From Daphnia carinata (taxonomy: Eukaryota; Arthropoda; Branchiopoda; Diplostraca; Daphniidae): a stretch of 64,000 bases of DNA. The stretch covers positions 7,254,001 to 7,318,000 of the forward strand of contig NC_081335.1 of NCBI RefSeq assembly GCF_022539665.2, in the 5' to 3' direction. Made by a program: the position numbers and the translations under genes. Below the pieces are notes generated by a model, which worked only from the letters and a program-made list of their open reading frames with translations, had not been told where the DNA came from and did not search any database. Shown piece by piece: positions 1 through 12,376 of this stretch. Numbering within the stretch: position 1 is the stretch's first letter; every line of letters starts with the position of its first letter.

Positions 1-244
1 CCTATGGCTCCGTTGCGCGCGACAATTATGTGTGAAGGGCATACTCGCTCAATCTCTGATCTCTTTGTGACAATCGTGCCGAGTGCGAAAAGAAAAATGT
101 ACTACGGTAACTCACCCCCCACGAAAAGGTATTGTAACCCAATCGACAACTTACCTCCTGTGATCATCAGCCTCATGGACGATAAACCCAATTTCACACA
201 ATTTTACTGAAAGAGGTGCCGGCCACAAAGACTAACTAGCAGTC

Positions 245-513
245 GTAGGGAACTGAAGGATAACAAAATAATGGCAGGGGGAGACCTCTTAGTCCAAGCA
301 ACAGGCTCGACGCAACAAGCCAAGCTGCTAAAAATAGGGAACATAACAGGTAGACCAGCCATGTGCACACTGCCAAACCGATCTTCTGAGGCTAAAGTAG
401 GTGTAATTTTTGGCGTCCTAGTCAGCGAAGAAAAAATTCTCAAGGCGCTCGCTGGAGGACAAGTCTACCAATACGCGACAACCCCGACACCAAATCTGAG
501 ACAGTTCTCTTGA
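245..513 (+). pseudogene. LINE ORF1 (jockey-type nucleic-acid-binding protein) fragment
   Basis: An open stretch of about 80 codons contains GDLLVQATGSTQQAKLLKI, then a GVIFGVL block and EEKILKAL. This order (GDLLVE, then a GVI block, then an EE-IL-L-QGV-like end) is what I recall from ORF1 proteins of jockey-like LINEs in arthropods. ORF1 proteins bind LINE RNA. No zinc knuckle follows in frame and the frame stops at 511-513, so only a piece is present. Recognition is by remembered motif order; an unrelated ORF is possible. Confidence 0.4.
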
Positions 514-2200
514 CTGACTTGACTTCCTTACGAGAATGAGTAAGGATGGTCTCGTTGAGCTACCAAGTGCAGATATCGATACCAAACCCGTACGGGTGCT
601 AGAAGTGCTAGAGGTTCGGCCATCAAGGCCGTAACTTCCACAGACCCCTCAGATAACGAAATAATCCCCGAGACCCGAGAACTCATGGAGAGCCTCAAAG
701 TTGCAAACGAACCACACTTGCATGGATTGAGGGTAACGACCGGGCGGACAAACTGACAAAGTGGGAAAGCGTTAACAAATAGGAATCGATACTAGACAAC
801 AGCCTCTCCTCTAATGAAAAATGCTCCCAATAAAAAGGGCCTGGGCAGCGGGCTACCTGATGGTCCTGAAAAAGTGCCTAAAACGGAGCGTTCAACTTAT
901 GTCCTTCCTCAGATCCAAAGCCTGGTTCAGAAAATAGCAATATGCCTACACAGGCTACGGTCAGGTCACCGCCATCTTAACTCTTTCAACCACAGAATCA
1001 ACCCGGAGGCCGACCCTAGCTGCCTATTGCCTATGCCCAAAGTATGAACAGTATCGCCAGGAAATCCGGAGCTATTTCGCTACCAAAAACCTTAATTTGA
1101 ATCAAGACACTATGCTCGGACTCAACGTCTCGATCAGCTCCCAAACACAATTCAAAATAAGGAATCTAATGACCAAATTCCTGTCAAAACCTGTTTAGTC
1201 AACATCAGCTGAAACAATGAAAAAGAAAGGGCCCGCCATAATATAGAAGATACTGTTTGGACACATACCCAAGTGGTGGAAGACTCATACATCAACCAGT
1301 ATGCAAGGCACCAAATCCAAACAGCAGTAACCACCAAGATAAACAATATGAAGGGAAGACAACTGTTCCTGATGCCGTAATCTAGTTAAAGCAAATCCGG
1401 AGTGCAAATTTACGGACAGAAAGAAAGATGTAAACAAACAGAACAAAGATACCAAACCAGCCTCCTTGTCACCATTTAGTGATAGGGAATCTCCCATGCC
1501 ACTCAACAGGCCAGGCGTCAAATCTCTAAGCATATGTTCCAGGTGTAACAACATAAATTGAGCACAACTCCCAATGCAGCAGCCTGTATAAAGTTAAGAA
1601 TTCAGGAGTTACTCTTCGAAAAATGGGACACGTACAACCACCTCAACTAAATTTACCAAATAGCCCCTCCATAGTCAACCTGTATGGAGCTCCATCAGAA
1701 ACACACAGCAGAATCGATCCCTGCTTCCTAAACACTCACTTCACACACTCACGCCACCACGAGTTAGAAAGAACACACGGTATACAACACAATAAAGGAC
1801 GAAACACCAACAAATACCGAACACAGGGACGCCATGACTACACGACGACAAGCAATCGCCGCATGAATATTAGCCTCTACACACTCAGTTCATCTCAACA
1901 CTGCCAGATGTTTCAACAGCCGTATCCACTCATCCCCACTCACATCCACCATCTGGGCCAATATATACCCAACGATACACAAACGCCGGTGTGGAAGGTC
2001 TTCCATTCATTAAGATGACCAGTTGCTGCGATGGGATGAAACCATCGTCTGCAGCTTGCACCAAACTTTTACCAATTACCTACCTACCCTATTAAGGAAT
2101 AGCTACTATCTCATCTACAAATATTTAATTATGTAAAATTTTATATAATTATATGATATTAACCCCCTTCCTAGAGTCCAGCGGATTGTGACCGATTTCA
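514..2200. other. No recognisable gene
   Basis: Between the LINE ORF1 fragment and the DIRS-like remnant I see only short unrelated open frames. The longest is 131 codons at 1623-2018, rich in His, Thr and Ser with no motif. 514-1570 has moderately balanced base composition and may be eroded ORF1 body. 2100-2165 is an AT-rich spacer. Confidence 0.4.
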
Positions 2201-2239
2201 ATCGCGCTATATTTACTGTTGTCCGCAAGCATGTCTTTT

Positions 2240-3860
2240 GCGCACCCGCCTAAAAAGTTTTACCAGTAAAGGCCATGTGTCAAGCGGCACTGGACAAAAA
2301 CAAAATTTCGCTCAGGGAAATTGCAACTCAGTCGATCACCACGGTGTCGACAGAGATATCGCTATTTGCTTTTTTCTTGACAACACAACGGCCGTCACGT
2401 ATAAAACAAATGCGTGGGATGAAGTCGGTGGCGCTTTCAATTGCCTCCAAGTCCTTGACAGATTGTGGGAAGGGCGAGGTGTAGTCGTTGAGGCGGTACA
2501 CTTAGCTGGTAGGTTCAACGTTGATGCGGACGAAGAGTAACGTACGGCGGATGCGAGTCTTGGAGGCTAAGTCCGACGGTTTCGTACATAAATACCATAT
2601 GGCCGTCCTACGTGGACTTGTTTGCCGTTCATTGGAATGCACAATTGGCATCTTTTGTTTAATGGAGGCCAATGCTTTCAGTTTGACTTGGAGTTCGTTG
2701 TCGGGGTACAATTTCCCACCTTTTTGTTTGATTTTCATATGGCTGGAAAAAATTAGGCGGTAACAAGCTACAGTTTTTTTTGTTTTCCCAGTTTGGATTG
2801 TCAGCCTTGGTTTCCGTTTTCAAAACAGCTAGCATGCAACGTTCCACGCATTCTTTATCCGAGAGTCGCGCTACTAACCTCCGCATTAGAAGAAACACAA
2901 CCGCTTCTGACGACAGGCAATACACCTGTCCGCTTAGAAACTCTCTGTCGTGGTTTTGTAGGGCAAGGCTTTTCGCTGCAACTGCTCAGGCTTCTCGTGG
3001 CGGGATGCTGCCTATTTGTCTGCATGGCAAAGTTGAGTGGGTTGGTGCGTGGGACGGCATGCAAATCCCTTGTCAAATGGCCTGATGAACGTCCTTCTAG
3101 CATTTCTAGCTGGCTTGCATGCCTTGGGCATGTCTATAGCACTATTAACGTCCATCAGTCCATGTTATCGAAGACACTGTATGGCCTAGATGGATCTTCG
3201 TTGGGGGAGCATCCACTGGTAGTCGAGCTACTAAGTGGTTGCTGCAACCAGAATCCGCCTAAACCTAGTCATAACACGAGTTGGGATCCGGACCGACGAT
3301 GAAAATCTTCTCTTTCGTTTCGTCGTTGGAAGAGAATCAGTCTTGCCTCTGTCAATGTTGACTTACAAGACGGTCACTACATTGGCTTTGGCGTCTCTTA
3401 TGAGAGTGTCGGAAATCTCCACGATTGACTGAGTTCGCTGTTTTTTCCACCGTGGAAGTGGGGTTCTTCTTACTGTCGTTAAGGAAGGCTCAGTGCAGCG
3501 GACCGCTACAATCGTTAACAGTGAAAGCCTGCCCAGGCAAAATGAAGTTCCCAGTGTTGGCCCTAGAAAGTTTTTTTTAACGCACACAGATTTTCAGGAA
3601 CGGGATCAATAGCGGCAGAGTTTTTATTGATCTTATTGTGCCACACGAGCCTGTAGCTGTCAACATGGTCGGCAGATGGATTAAAACCTTTCTGAAATTA
3701 GCGGGGGCAACACAACAATTTTCGAGACGCATTCTACGAGGGGTACTGTGGCACCTAAGGCCGTGCGCAGTGGCGTCGCCGTGGATGCGATTTTGTGAGC
3801 AAAAGGATCGCTTCGTGATCGCGCTGATAATTTGTAATTATCCGGCAGATCAAGTATTCA
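2240..3860 (+). pseudogene. DIRS-like (tyrosine recombinase) retrotransposon pol remnant
   Basis: An RNase H-type segment with FFLDNTTAVTY and HLAGRFNVDAD (about 2360-2535) is followed in shifting frames by a tyrosine-recombinase segment. The recombinase motifs are STINVHQSMLS and HPLVVELL (about 3130-3240), LSMLTYKTVTTLALASL (about 3345-3410), and HSTRGTVAPKAV with its His-x-x-Arg pair (about 3728-3765). RNase H followed by a recombinase, with no DDE integrase, is the DIRS/Ngaro layout, in which the recombinase integrates circular cDNA. Several stops and frame changes lie between blocks, so the copy is dead. The RT upstream of RNase H was not recognised, and neither the split repeats nor the element ends were found. 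Confidence 0.65.
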
Positions 3861-3869
3861 GCTAGACCC

Positions 3870-5149
3870 AGCAAGGTTAGAAAACATCCGTCCTTTTCAG
3901 CAGGGTGAGGAGTGAATGATTTTGGCCGTCACTATTCACATCAGCTAGGCGGATGGATAGATCGTATTCTTGCATCCATCCATTCGTCTCAGAAAAGGCA
4001 GCGTTGTAAGGAATCGGACTGTAGTCCTTCATGGAAATCCCCGTCATATTGGGAGTGTTCTGTTGTTAGACAAACAAACCATATGGTGTGAAATGGGCTA
4101 TGCCTCGAAATAGTCGTCCGATCAAGTTGACGAAGAAAAAAATTCATTTAATCCAGTGGAACTGTCCACCAGTGATACTTTGGCTACCTGTTGAAGTTCA
4201 TACCTGTCATCAAACTGATCGACTCTAATTGGTTTTTTGGCCTTGGCCTTGGATATTTTAGAGGCCGCGGATAAAGCTGTGCTCTCGTAAATGGAAAAGT
4301 GGATGTCGCAATCGAGATTTAAGTCGGTCCTTGGCAGCTACGTAAAATTCGACAACTAGACAGGTCGTTCATCCGGCTCATGATTCCGATCAGCCGCGTG
4401 TTGTGATAGAATCGTCCAATGAGGACAACCGACTGATGGACTTTTCCCCATCCATCAACATCACAAAAGCTGGTGTCATATGATATGCCCTGAAGCTTTG
4501 CGGCTGATTTATTTGTATTTTTGGATCGAAACGGTAGAAACCAATTCCTTTCACGTTACGTAGGATGATCCCATCGCTGCCGTCATGAATCATAGTATTT
4601 CTAATATGTCCTGGATGGGTTCCCAAGAGGTAGGGTATCTGCTGGGCATCATTAAAAAATTGATGATTCCACAGTTGATTCCAGTGACATGATCTGTTAA
4701 TATAAGACACATGAAAGGCTACTAAGTTGACACCGTATCGGACGTAGATCCTTCGACGGAAATCAATTGAAAATCAAGAGTCATCTCACATCACCCTAGC
4801 CCATCACCTAGATAGAAGTAAAAATTTAATGCTAGCTTCTTTCATTTCCTTATTCAGGTAAATTTGTAGAGCTGAGAAAAGATGCGTGAAGCACAGAGTT
4901 ATCAATTTGATGAATGAAGTGAAATGTTGAAATCCTGCTTTAGCCAACCTACGCATTGGGACGCACAAGAAACTAACATTGACGAAATCTAAGAAGTTCA
5001 TACAGACTTTATAGCGATAATTAACAATACTATTGACAACAATAGGTCAGGAACCATAACATTACACAGAAAGCAAGTAGAATTAATCAATGTATGAAAG
5101 GCAGTGGATGGAAGAATAATAAGAGCACGTTTTAAAAATTTGATTGTTT
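3870..5149. other. Mostly unrecognised stretch between DIRS-like remnant and LINE
   Basis: Apart from the minus-strand open frame at 4390-4770, this holds only short open frames. One minus-strand ORF (4804-5001) contains LAKAGF, reminiscent of a BIR repeat, but the zinc ligands are absent. Confidence 0.35.
4390..4770 (-). CDS. Unrecognised open reading frame, possible gene fragment
   Basis: A minus-strand frame runs from about 4770 down to a stop at 4390-4392, roughly 125 codons. It has an ordinary protein-like composition, for example IPYLLGTHPGHIRNTMI and GIGFYRFDPKIQINQ. It reads more like real coding sequence than its neighbours: mixed hydrophobic and charged residues, no low complexity. 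I do not recognise the family. It has no obvious start context and no splice signals I would defend. It may be a transposon-derived or captured exon. Confidence 0.25.
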   Translation of the reverse strand, partial: SIDFRRRIYVRYGVNLVAFHVSYINRSCHWNQLWNHQFFNDAQQIPYLLGTHPGHIRNTMIHDGSDGIILRNVKGIGFYRFDPKIQINQPQSFRAYHMTPAFVMLMDGEKSISRLSSLDDSITTRG

Positions 5150-8100
5150 TAAATTTTATTCTTCAACCCAAAAAGAAATAGTAACAAACTAACACAAATT
5201 TTTTCTCCAGACACTTCCAACAATCTTAAGTGAAGTCAAACTCATTATTTTAGGAGACTTTAACAGCATAATTGACCCAAGGGATAGGAAAGGTGTAAAA
5301 AATAAAATAAGTAATCAACTGAAAAACCTACTTGAAAGACTGAAACTGGTAGATGCTTACAGAATTGAATACCCAACAACCACTGCCTTCATTTTTTAAG
5401 GCAGAATGGAAAATCTAATCTGACATAAAATAAGTACAGTGTAAAAATAAAGATAAGATTCAAGAATATAAATATTTAAATTTTACTTTTAGTGACCATT
5501 AAGCAGGAATGTTAGATCTAGAAGGGATCATAGAGGAACAGGAAGAAGAAATTGCTGTGTAAATTGAATACCAGTACACTTTAAAACACAGAAATCCAAA
5601 ATTTTTTAGAAAATTTTTTTAAAAATGGAACACAAAAGAAGCAAGTATAAAGGCATAAAGCGATCGTGGGGAAAAGAAATAAAGATAGGGAAAAAATTTA
5701 AAAATAGTAGGCATACAATATTTAAAAATTAAATGGAAAGAAAGGAACTCAAAGAAAACTTTCTATTTGAAATGTTTCGATCAAGTCAAAGCAGAAATGG
5801 ACCAAGGACAAAATAACTTGGAAGGTTTTTAGTTAAAATTTTTTTTAACTATGTATAAAAAACGAAGAATGAAAGAAAATTAGAGGAAAACTAAACTTTC
5901 TTATTGTTAACGAAACAATCAGTGTGGCTTATCTAATTAAGGAAAACACAAATGGACAAGGCAGAACAATTACAAAATTGAAAGCGAATGAAACATTAAC
6001 AAAAAAAAACAGATGTACACCTAACCATTTTTTATCTTGTGAACGTTTACATTCTCTTAGCAACTACAACCCAGTAAAAAGGCAGGAAATCCTAGCCAGC
6101 CTATGAATCCTAGCCAGGATATGAATTTGTATCTATTTTTTTTAATTATAGAAGATGAGAAAGCAAGCAGCAAAGTATGGGAATGAGTCTGATTGTACTG
6201 AAATTGAAACAATGCCACAAAATTTACCACCACTGATAGATAGACTGCCTTTGAATTTTACAAAAAAATATGGCCTTGGTTAATGGAAGAAATCGCAATA
6301 AGGCTCAACCTTGTCTTAGATATCGATAAACTTAGCGGAACCCAGACTGCGGGAATTATAACTTTGCTGCACAAAGAAGGAAGCCGAAAGGTAATGTGAG
6401 ACCTACCAGCCTGTTATGCTCCAACTATAAAATTCTAGCCAAGATTTTAACATTGAGAATAAAGACAGTTTTACCTTACATAACAGGTCAAGAACAAACG
6501 GGAGGGTTAGCAAACAGGGACATTAGTCGAAATTAACCACAAATCGAAATGCTATTGGATAGTTTTCAACGCAGGGCTTCTACAAGGGGAGTAAAGTAAG
6601 AGAAAAAGGTGTGGTAATAGTTAGTTTAGACTTCGAAAAAGCATGTGACATGGTGGATAGTACGTTTTTATAGGAGGATTTATTAAAAATGGGATTTAGC
6701 CGAATTTTTATTAGAAATATAATATCTCTGTATGGAAGATCTTCAAGCAAGGTTTATGGGAAGGGGGAAAGAGGAAGAAATATTAAACTAGAATGAAGTG
6801 TAAGGCAAGGCTGCCCATTAGCAACGTTTCTTGATATAATTTTTATTGAGCCCTTTTTAATTTCTATCAAACTAAGATTCCAGCCAACTCTTACTACAAA
6901 CTCTAAGCACCTATTGAATGCCTTCTTGGACGACGTATCCGTGTCTATACAAAATTTTAATGATTTAATGAATTTATAGGACTTAGTATTGAAAAATTCG
7001 AACAAGCAGCCAACTCGGAAACAAGTAAAAATGAATCTTATTTAAGGAAATTGGAGGGTGGGATTAAGAAAATAAACTTGCCCTTAACGTAGACAGTTGA
7101 CAAGGATTCAATAAAAATGTTTGGAATAGAACGATACCAAGACATCGAATCCAACATATAGAAAAAATGTGCTCATTTATTGGCAAAAATTAAACAGAGC
7201 CTATATGGCACTTTTAATATTTATATTTAGTATTGACGCTCCAGCAAAAACTGGTATTCTTCAATTACTTTGCATGCCCAAAAATTTGTCATGTTGCAAA
7301 GATTCTACTAATACCCAAATTTTACACGGAAAAAATCCAGCAGCTTGGACAGACATTCATTTGGCAACACAAACTTGAATAAATTGCCTAAAGTGAACCT
7401 TTCCAAAGATAACAGAAGGCGTATTACGCCTACTGAATGTCAAGCCAAAATACGAATCCCTATTTTTAAAACCAAGGTTTAACAGTCTCAACAAAAGAAC
7501 CGGTAAATGAGAGTGGCAAATTTCTTAAATATAGGATAGGACTAACATTAAGAAATACATTCCCAGTAAAAACAGAACCGAATAGCGAAATAACTTTTTT
7601 GAAAAACACCACAAAACTGATAACCGAATTAGGTAAAATAATAACATTAAGCCAGTGCACAGAAACTAAAGAAATATATAGTGTATTAATTTTAAGAGAA
7701 TACAAGAAACCAAAAATTATTCTTGAAAAATCCTTAAAAACCTTCGAAAAAATTTTTAACCAGCTTTTAAGCAGATGTATAAGGAGATGGGACATGACCG
7801 TGTTAAGGCCGCCATGACACTTTTTGGGGCAGCATCTAGCGGCTAATTCCCTCCCTTCATCATTAGCAGACGAATTCCCTGCAAGGAACCAATGTGACAG
7901 GCGGCTAATTTGAATATGGGAAAGGAAAGTCGGACATTTCGCCAGATAAAAACACACAACGAAAGTTCTGTGACTCGGAGGGCATTGAAAACTCGGAGAA
8001 TCAAAAAGGGTCGATTTTCTGGAATTTTTGGCTTACAAATACTTTCCATTCCTGTTTCCATTGAATTGTTTCCAGGGAACCTGTTAGCTAATTATCAAAT

Positions 8101-8700
8101 TTTATACTGCAAAATACCCAGGCTCAGTTTACAAGTTGTTACAGTAGTATTTACAATTTACTTTTAGTCACGGAACTTTCTTTTGTGTGTTATTAACTGG
8201 CGCATTGTCTAACTCTCCGTGACCATTTCAAATCAGCCGCCTGTAACAATGCTTGTTTGCAGGGAATTCGTCTGCTAATGAGAAAGGGAGGGAATTAGCC
8301 GCTAGATGGAGTGCCGAAATCTGTCATGGCGGCTTTCCCTATTCCGTGTCCCATCTCCTTATCTCTGTTTTTAAGTCGCTAAACAAATTTATCTCCCCAG
8401 CAAAGAAACCACCTTTTTTAAAAAATACATAATACCCTTCAAGCAAAAGATAGACTTTGACGAAGGACTTGACGAAGGAAAAGAAGATCAAATGCAAACA
8501 ATCAGTTTCAGCAAAATGTGAAAAGTGGGAAAAGGAAGAAAATTTACTCCATTTATTCAAATGTAAAAACTACTCGGCCAACAGTGAAATTAATACAAAG
8601 GCGCATACATAATATTTACGAGGAAAATTTTTTAAAATATTACCCAAATATTAAACAACTTTTCCTTTTTGATTTTGCTAAATGCAAACAAAAAAATTAA
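5150..8700 (+). mobile_element. Decayed L1/Tx1-like LINE, copy A, interrupted by a MITE
   Basis: Pieces of an endonuclease-RT ORF can be read in order across frames. An endonuclease block (LGDFNSIIDPRDR, about 5245) and a KLVDAYRIEYPTTTAF block (about 5345) come first. RT blocks follow: LHKEG then RPTSLLCSNYKILAKIL (about 6370-6460), VVIVSLDFEKACDMVDS (about 6610-6665), SVRQGCPLA (about 6797-6825) and AFLDDV (about 6920), the catalytic position. A LINE C-terminal block, LLNVKPKYESLFLKPRF, lies near 7425-7485. A functional ORF2 nicks DNA and reverse-transcribes LINE RNA. Many stops and frameshifts make this copy inactive. It is AT-rich. Related copies lie at 15440-17930 and 29640-30985. It is split by the element at 7782-8359; 8360-8700 continues LINE-like sequence. 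Confidence 0.7.
7782..8359. mobile_element. 578 bp MITE with long TIRs and TA target duplication
   Basis: The ends AGGAGATGGGACA (left) and TGTCCCATCTCCT (right) are exact inverted complements, flanked on both sides by TA (7780-7781 and 8360-8361). The arms extend about 150 bp, with shared segments such as GCGGCTAATTCCCTCCC and AGACGAATTCCCTGCA on the left and their complements on the right. There is no transposase ORF, so it is non-autonomous. A TA duplication fits Tc1/mariner-type transposition by analogy only. It splits LINE copy A and is therefore younger than it. Confidence 0.75.
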
Positions 8701-8989
8701 TCAACGTATTTAGCTGCTAACCTAAGCCTTATCATTTGGAAAAAAAAATCATTTGAAAAAACAGGAATATTTTTTAAAAATATACTACCAACGAATGCAA
8801 AGACTACAATAGATGGCTTTAACCTAGTCAAAACAAAAAGTTCAATAGATAAAAGACAAGTTAAGCTTGTCGGGTCCCGATAGTAATTGCAAAAGTAATT
8901 TTTTTTTCTCTTTCCCTATCCAATTGTGAGCTTTCTATTGGTTTTGTCAGCATTTTTGTATTTAAGAGTTTTTAGTTTTTATAGTTTTT

Positions 8990-9770
8990 GTTGTTTTTTT
9001 AGTGTTTCTCCCCATTTTTGCCCATTTCGCGTGTTTTCCTTTAGGGTGTGCAGATCTTCGCCTCCCCTTTGGCCACTTGGTTTACGTTGTCTGAGTGACA
9101 ATGGCTGCTAGGTAGCTCAATAGCGTAGACGTTGATTTCGGGCTTCAACACCCGAGCTTGAGTATGCTTGCGGTTCGTGGTTTCGTGCGTAGTTTGAAGA
9201 TTGAGCCACAGGATTCCTTAGGCCTAGTTCCTGTTCTAGATACGAGAAATCAGGTCGCTAGAATTACGTTTACGTCAGAGGCATGCACATCAAATTTTTT
9301 GTCCCAACACAGTGGTATCTTCAAGATAGAATTTGAGGGGAACGAAATTAACGTAGTCATTAGGGATAGAAAATATATAGGAGACCTTTGTCCAAAATTA
9401 GAGGGATTTCACAGAATCTAATCTTGGGAGAAGTTCAAACATGTTTCAAGGAATTTCGAACAGTAACTGATGCACGGTGGTAACGCTATTGGGTTGCAGA
9501 AGATGATGTTTATACCCTACCTTTGCCACTTGGATGATTGAATGAATGACTTTGGCTAAAAACATCTTCAGAAATTACTATTCAACGCGATTATTGAATG
9601 GTTATGAATGACGGACAAAAGCCTAGTGTGCGAAAATGAAAGCCAGTTTAGCTATAATTGTCCAACTTTAACACGTAATAAGGAGCCTATACCAAAAACA
9701 ACCCAAAACCAGTTCAAAGATTGACAAAAAGAGAAGCAATTACAGAAATCCCCGTCACTATACCCTCAGC
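8990..9770 (+). pseudogene. LINE ORF1-like fragment
   Basis: The frame at about 9158-9421 reads LVPVLDTRNQVARITFTSEA, then FLSQHSGIFKIEFEGNEINV and VVIRDR. This resembles the RRM-like part of LINE ORF1 proteins (ARITF-TSEA-F---H-G----ELNG---V). Around 9625-9690, KCENESQFSYNCP suggests a degraded zinc knuckle. The order RRM-like part then knuckle is typical of ORF1. The frame breaks after 9421. Immediately upstream, 8890-9110 is T-rich and unrecognised. Confidence 0.4.
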
Positions 9771-9947
9771 AGTAGACCCCATTGTTTTTAAAGCCTTCCT
9801 TTATTGTAGATTGCAAAATTTACTCTCAGGAGGCACTCCAAATTTAGAATTTCCTAGATCCTCTCCTAGTAGATCCTAGATCTACCTAGTTTAGGTTGCC
9901 TAGATCATCGAGTCATACTTCCCTCAAGTACAACTCTGACTACCACT

Positions 9948-10640
9948 GTAAAGCATCTTCCCGTGTGGGATGATGGACTTTACGGATTAAGACAAATAAA
10001 TGTAAATTGAACTCGAGGCGTTTTACCCACAATGATGTATGTATTATATCAGCTAAGACATAAGAGTTAAAAAGACAAAGAACAAAGAAGAAGAAGAAAC
10101 ATTCAAGAAACAAGTCAAAAGAAACAAATATAATTGGGTCTTACCGTGATCACACGTATAGAGAACGAGAAGAAAAACGACACAAGGCGGGCGTGATACG
10201 CAACTTCCACGAGAGCGATACACAAACAATAGTTCAAAACAAATGGAACTAGACAGTCGAATCACCACGAATAATTCTAAGTCTAAACAATTTTACTGGA
10301 CTGACTCGGCGAATAAAATGTTAAGTAAAAGGCACAAATTCAAGCATAATATTAATAAAGTAATAGAAATGCTTTCAGGCAACTACTCGAATCGGCTGCA
10401 AGTTCTAGTCTGATCTTCCTCAGATGCTGGGTTAACCACGGAACTTTGCATATTGCAAAGTGGCGTGATTGGGAGGAGCTTGTAGGCTGCACGCGGTTGA
10501 CCAATTAAAAGACACGTTCAATATGGCGTGATATTGATGACGTATCGCCTGCGTGAATCATCTTGCAGGTGTTCATCTAGGTCACCCGCGCTGCGTATGT
10601 TGCGGTGCATTAATATGTTCACCCTTGATGAGTAATAAAG
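9948..10640. repeat. Dispersed repeat R1, copy 1
   Basis: It begins at TGTAAAGCATCTTCCCGTGT and matches 27329-28170 in order. Shared blocks include the start, GAGGCGTTT-TACCCAC-ATGATG, ATGGCGTGAT and GCAGGTGTTCAT-TAGGTCAC. The copies are diverged, with indels. The repeat directly precedes the hAT transposase remnant, so it could be the hAT 5' part or an older LTR-like repeat. I cannot decide which. Confidence 0.5.
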
Positions 10641-12376
10641 ACATCGAGAAGAAATATATGTTGAAGATGTCTATTTGGCTTCGTTACACCACTTTAATTG
10701 CTCGTGAATTTGAAGGCGCTAAGGCAGAGTTGTTTGAGATACTTTGGTCTGCAGCCTATGTTTCTTTGACAACCGATTGTTAGTCGTCTCGCCGTCTGGA
10801 ACCGTTTATGACTGTAACTGTACATTTCATCGTGAATGGACAGTTACAGTCTCGCGTTTTGTCCACAACTTACCTGACGGGATCGCATACGGCAAGCAAC
10901 CTGAGGGGAAATTGGAAATGGTGACGTTCGATTGGGGAATTACTGACAAAGTGGTTTGTGTAGTTAGTGATAACGCGATCAATATTGTTGCCACTATCAA
11001 CCAACTCACGCAAATGTTTAAGAACAAAGATAAGACAATTAAATATTTTGAAATGCCTCACAACTGTATTAACGATTTATGTCAAATAGGCAATGGTTAT
11101 AGGTATGTTTATTTAAAATATAACATTTTTAGAGTAGCCAGCCAATTTAAATATCTAAATAACTATGGTTTTTTTCTTAGGTCTTTGGAATCATATTCCT
11201 TGTGTGGCCCACCCCCTTCATCTTGCTGTAACTGAGGCCATTAATTCCACTATTGTATTCTACACTATGAAGCTGTGTAGAGAAATCGCCACTTAGTTCC
11301 ATTTCAGACATTCAGCAGTTATGTTCTCAACAAACATTGCTTATACAATAGTGGCCTTAATGGACGTCGGTTGTAGCAGGATGTCGTTACAACGTGGAAC
11401 AGCCAGTTTATCATGATAAAAAGTATTTTGGATCACAAAATACCCATCAATGTATCCATTGGCGAGCCCCACCGAATGGATTTAGCTTTCGAAGCTGAAC
11501 AGTGGTACCTTCTAGAATAAACTATCAAGGTGATTAGTTCATGTGGACAAGTAACCAAAGAGCTTTCTTCACAAAGATATCCTTCGTTATCAAAGCTAAA
11601 ACTACAAGAACGATAATGAGAAAAATTATAAGCGTTATTTATTACAACAATAGATTTTCCCCTTTAGATTATTCTGCTGATTAGTCTCATGGTTGAAGGA
11701 CTAAAAAATGTATTTGGCCTTGATCCGCCCAAGTACGAAGGGCTGCTTATCTTCAGAAATCGGTTGGTGAGGAATATTATGTTTCCTTTTTATAATTTAG
11801 AACAAACTAACCCGGACACAAAGGCCCCGAAATGGCCATTTGTTTCCTTGGCTACTTTCACTGATCCAAGGTATACCAAATAGCAATTTAAAAGTTAGAT
11901 TAGCTTCAAATAAACATTTGAATTGGCAGATTCAAAGGCATGTATCATACGGACATTTCCCGGGTGGAGAAACAGCTTGAAAATCTTTTGTTCGGCAGTT
12001 CTCATGACGTGGAAGAAGAGCCACCTACACCATCTACCAGCAACCGAGCTTCTTTGTGATAAAAATCACGACAAGCGAGATGTAAGAATAAACGAAATAA
12101 GCAGTCGGCAAAGCACTAACTCCGAGCTAATGCCATGAATTTCATCAGACAAGAAAAACTGCTTCCAATGATCGCCAGAAACGCGGATCCTCTTGAGTGG
12201 TGGGAATCAAAAGCTGACCATTGCCTGTTAAAACAATTTATTCCTTTTCTTAAAAAATTCACCGTACACCTGCTACATCTGTGCCTTCGGAACAAGTCTT
12301 TTCCCACGGTTCGGATCTTATATCTTCCCAGCGTAGTCGTCTTTCTGGTAACACAGTTGCAATGCTCCCCTTCCTC
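10620..12376 (+). pseudogene. hAT-family (ZBED-like) transposase pseudogene
   Basis: Consecutive hAT blocks can be followed across frames: YVSLTTDC (10757-10780, where the next codon, usually Trp, is TAG), FMTVTVHFI, WGITDKVVCVVSDNAINIV with the catalytic-region DNA motif (about 10930-10990), a TTWNSQFIM block in place of TRWNS (about 11390), SLATFTDPRYTK (about 11845), DPLEWWESK (about 12190), and the C-terminal dimerisation block VPSEQVFSHGSDLISSQ-SRLSGNTVAML (12285-12370). hAT transposases cut and paste DNA, giving 8 bp target duplications. At least one nonsense codon and several frameshifts kill this copy. The reading ends at FLNRS, where another TIR element begins at about 12376. Confidence 0.8.

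Noticed and set aside
1623..2018. 131-codon plus-strand ORF
   Set aside because: His/Thr/Ser-rich low-information sequence without a motif, start context or splice signals.
4804..5001. BIR-like LAKAGF in a minus-strand ORF
   Set aside because: The Cys-x2-Cys and His/Cys zinc ligands of a BIR repeat are absent, so the resemblance is limited to one short block.
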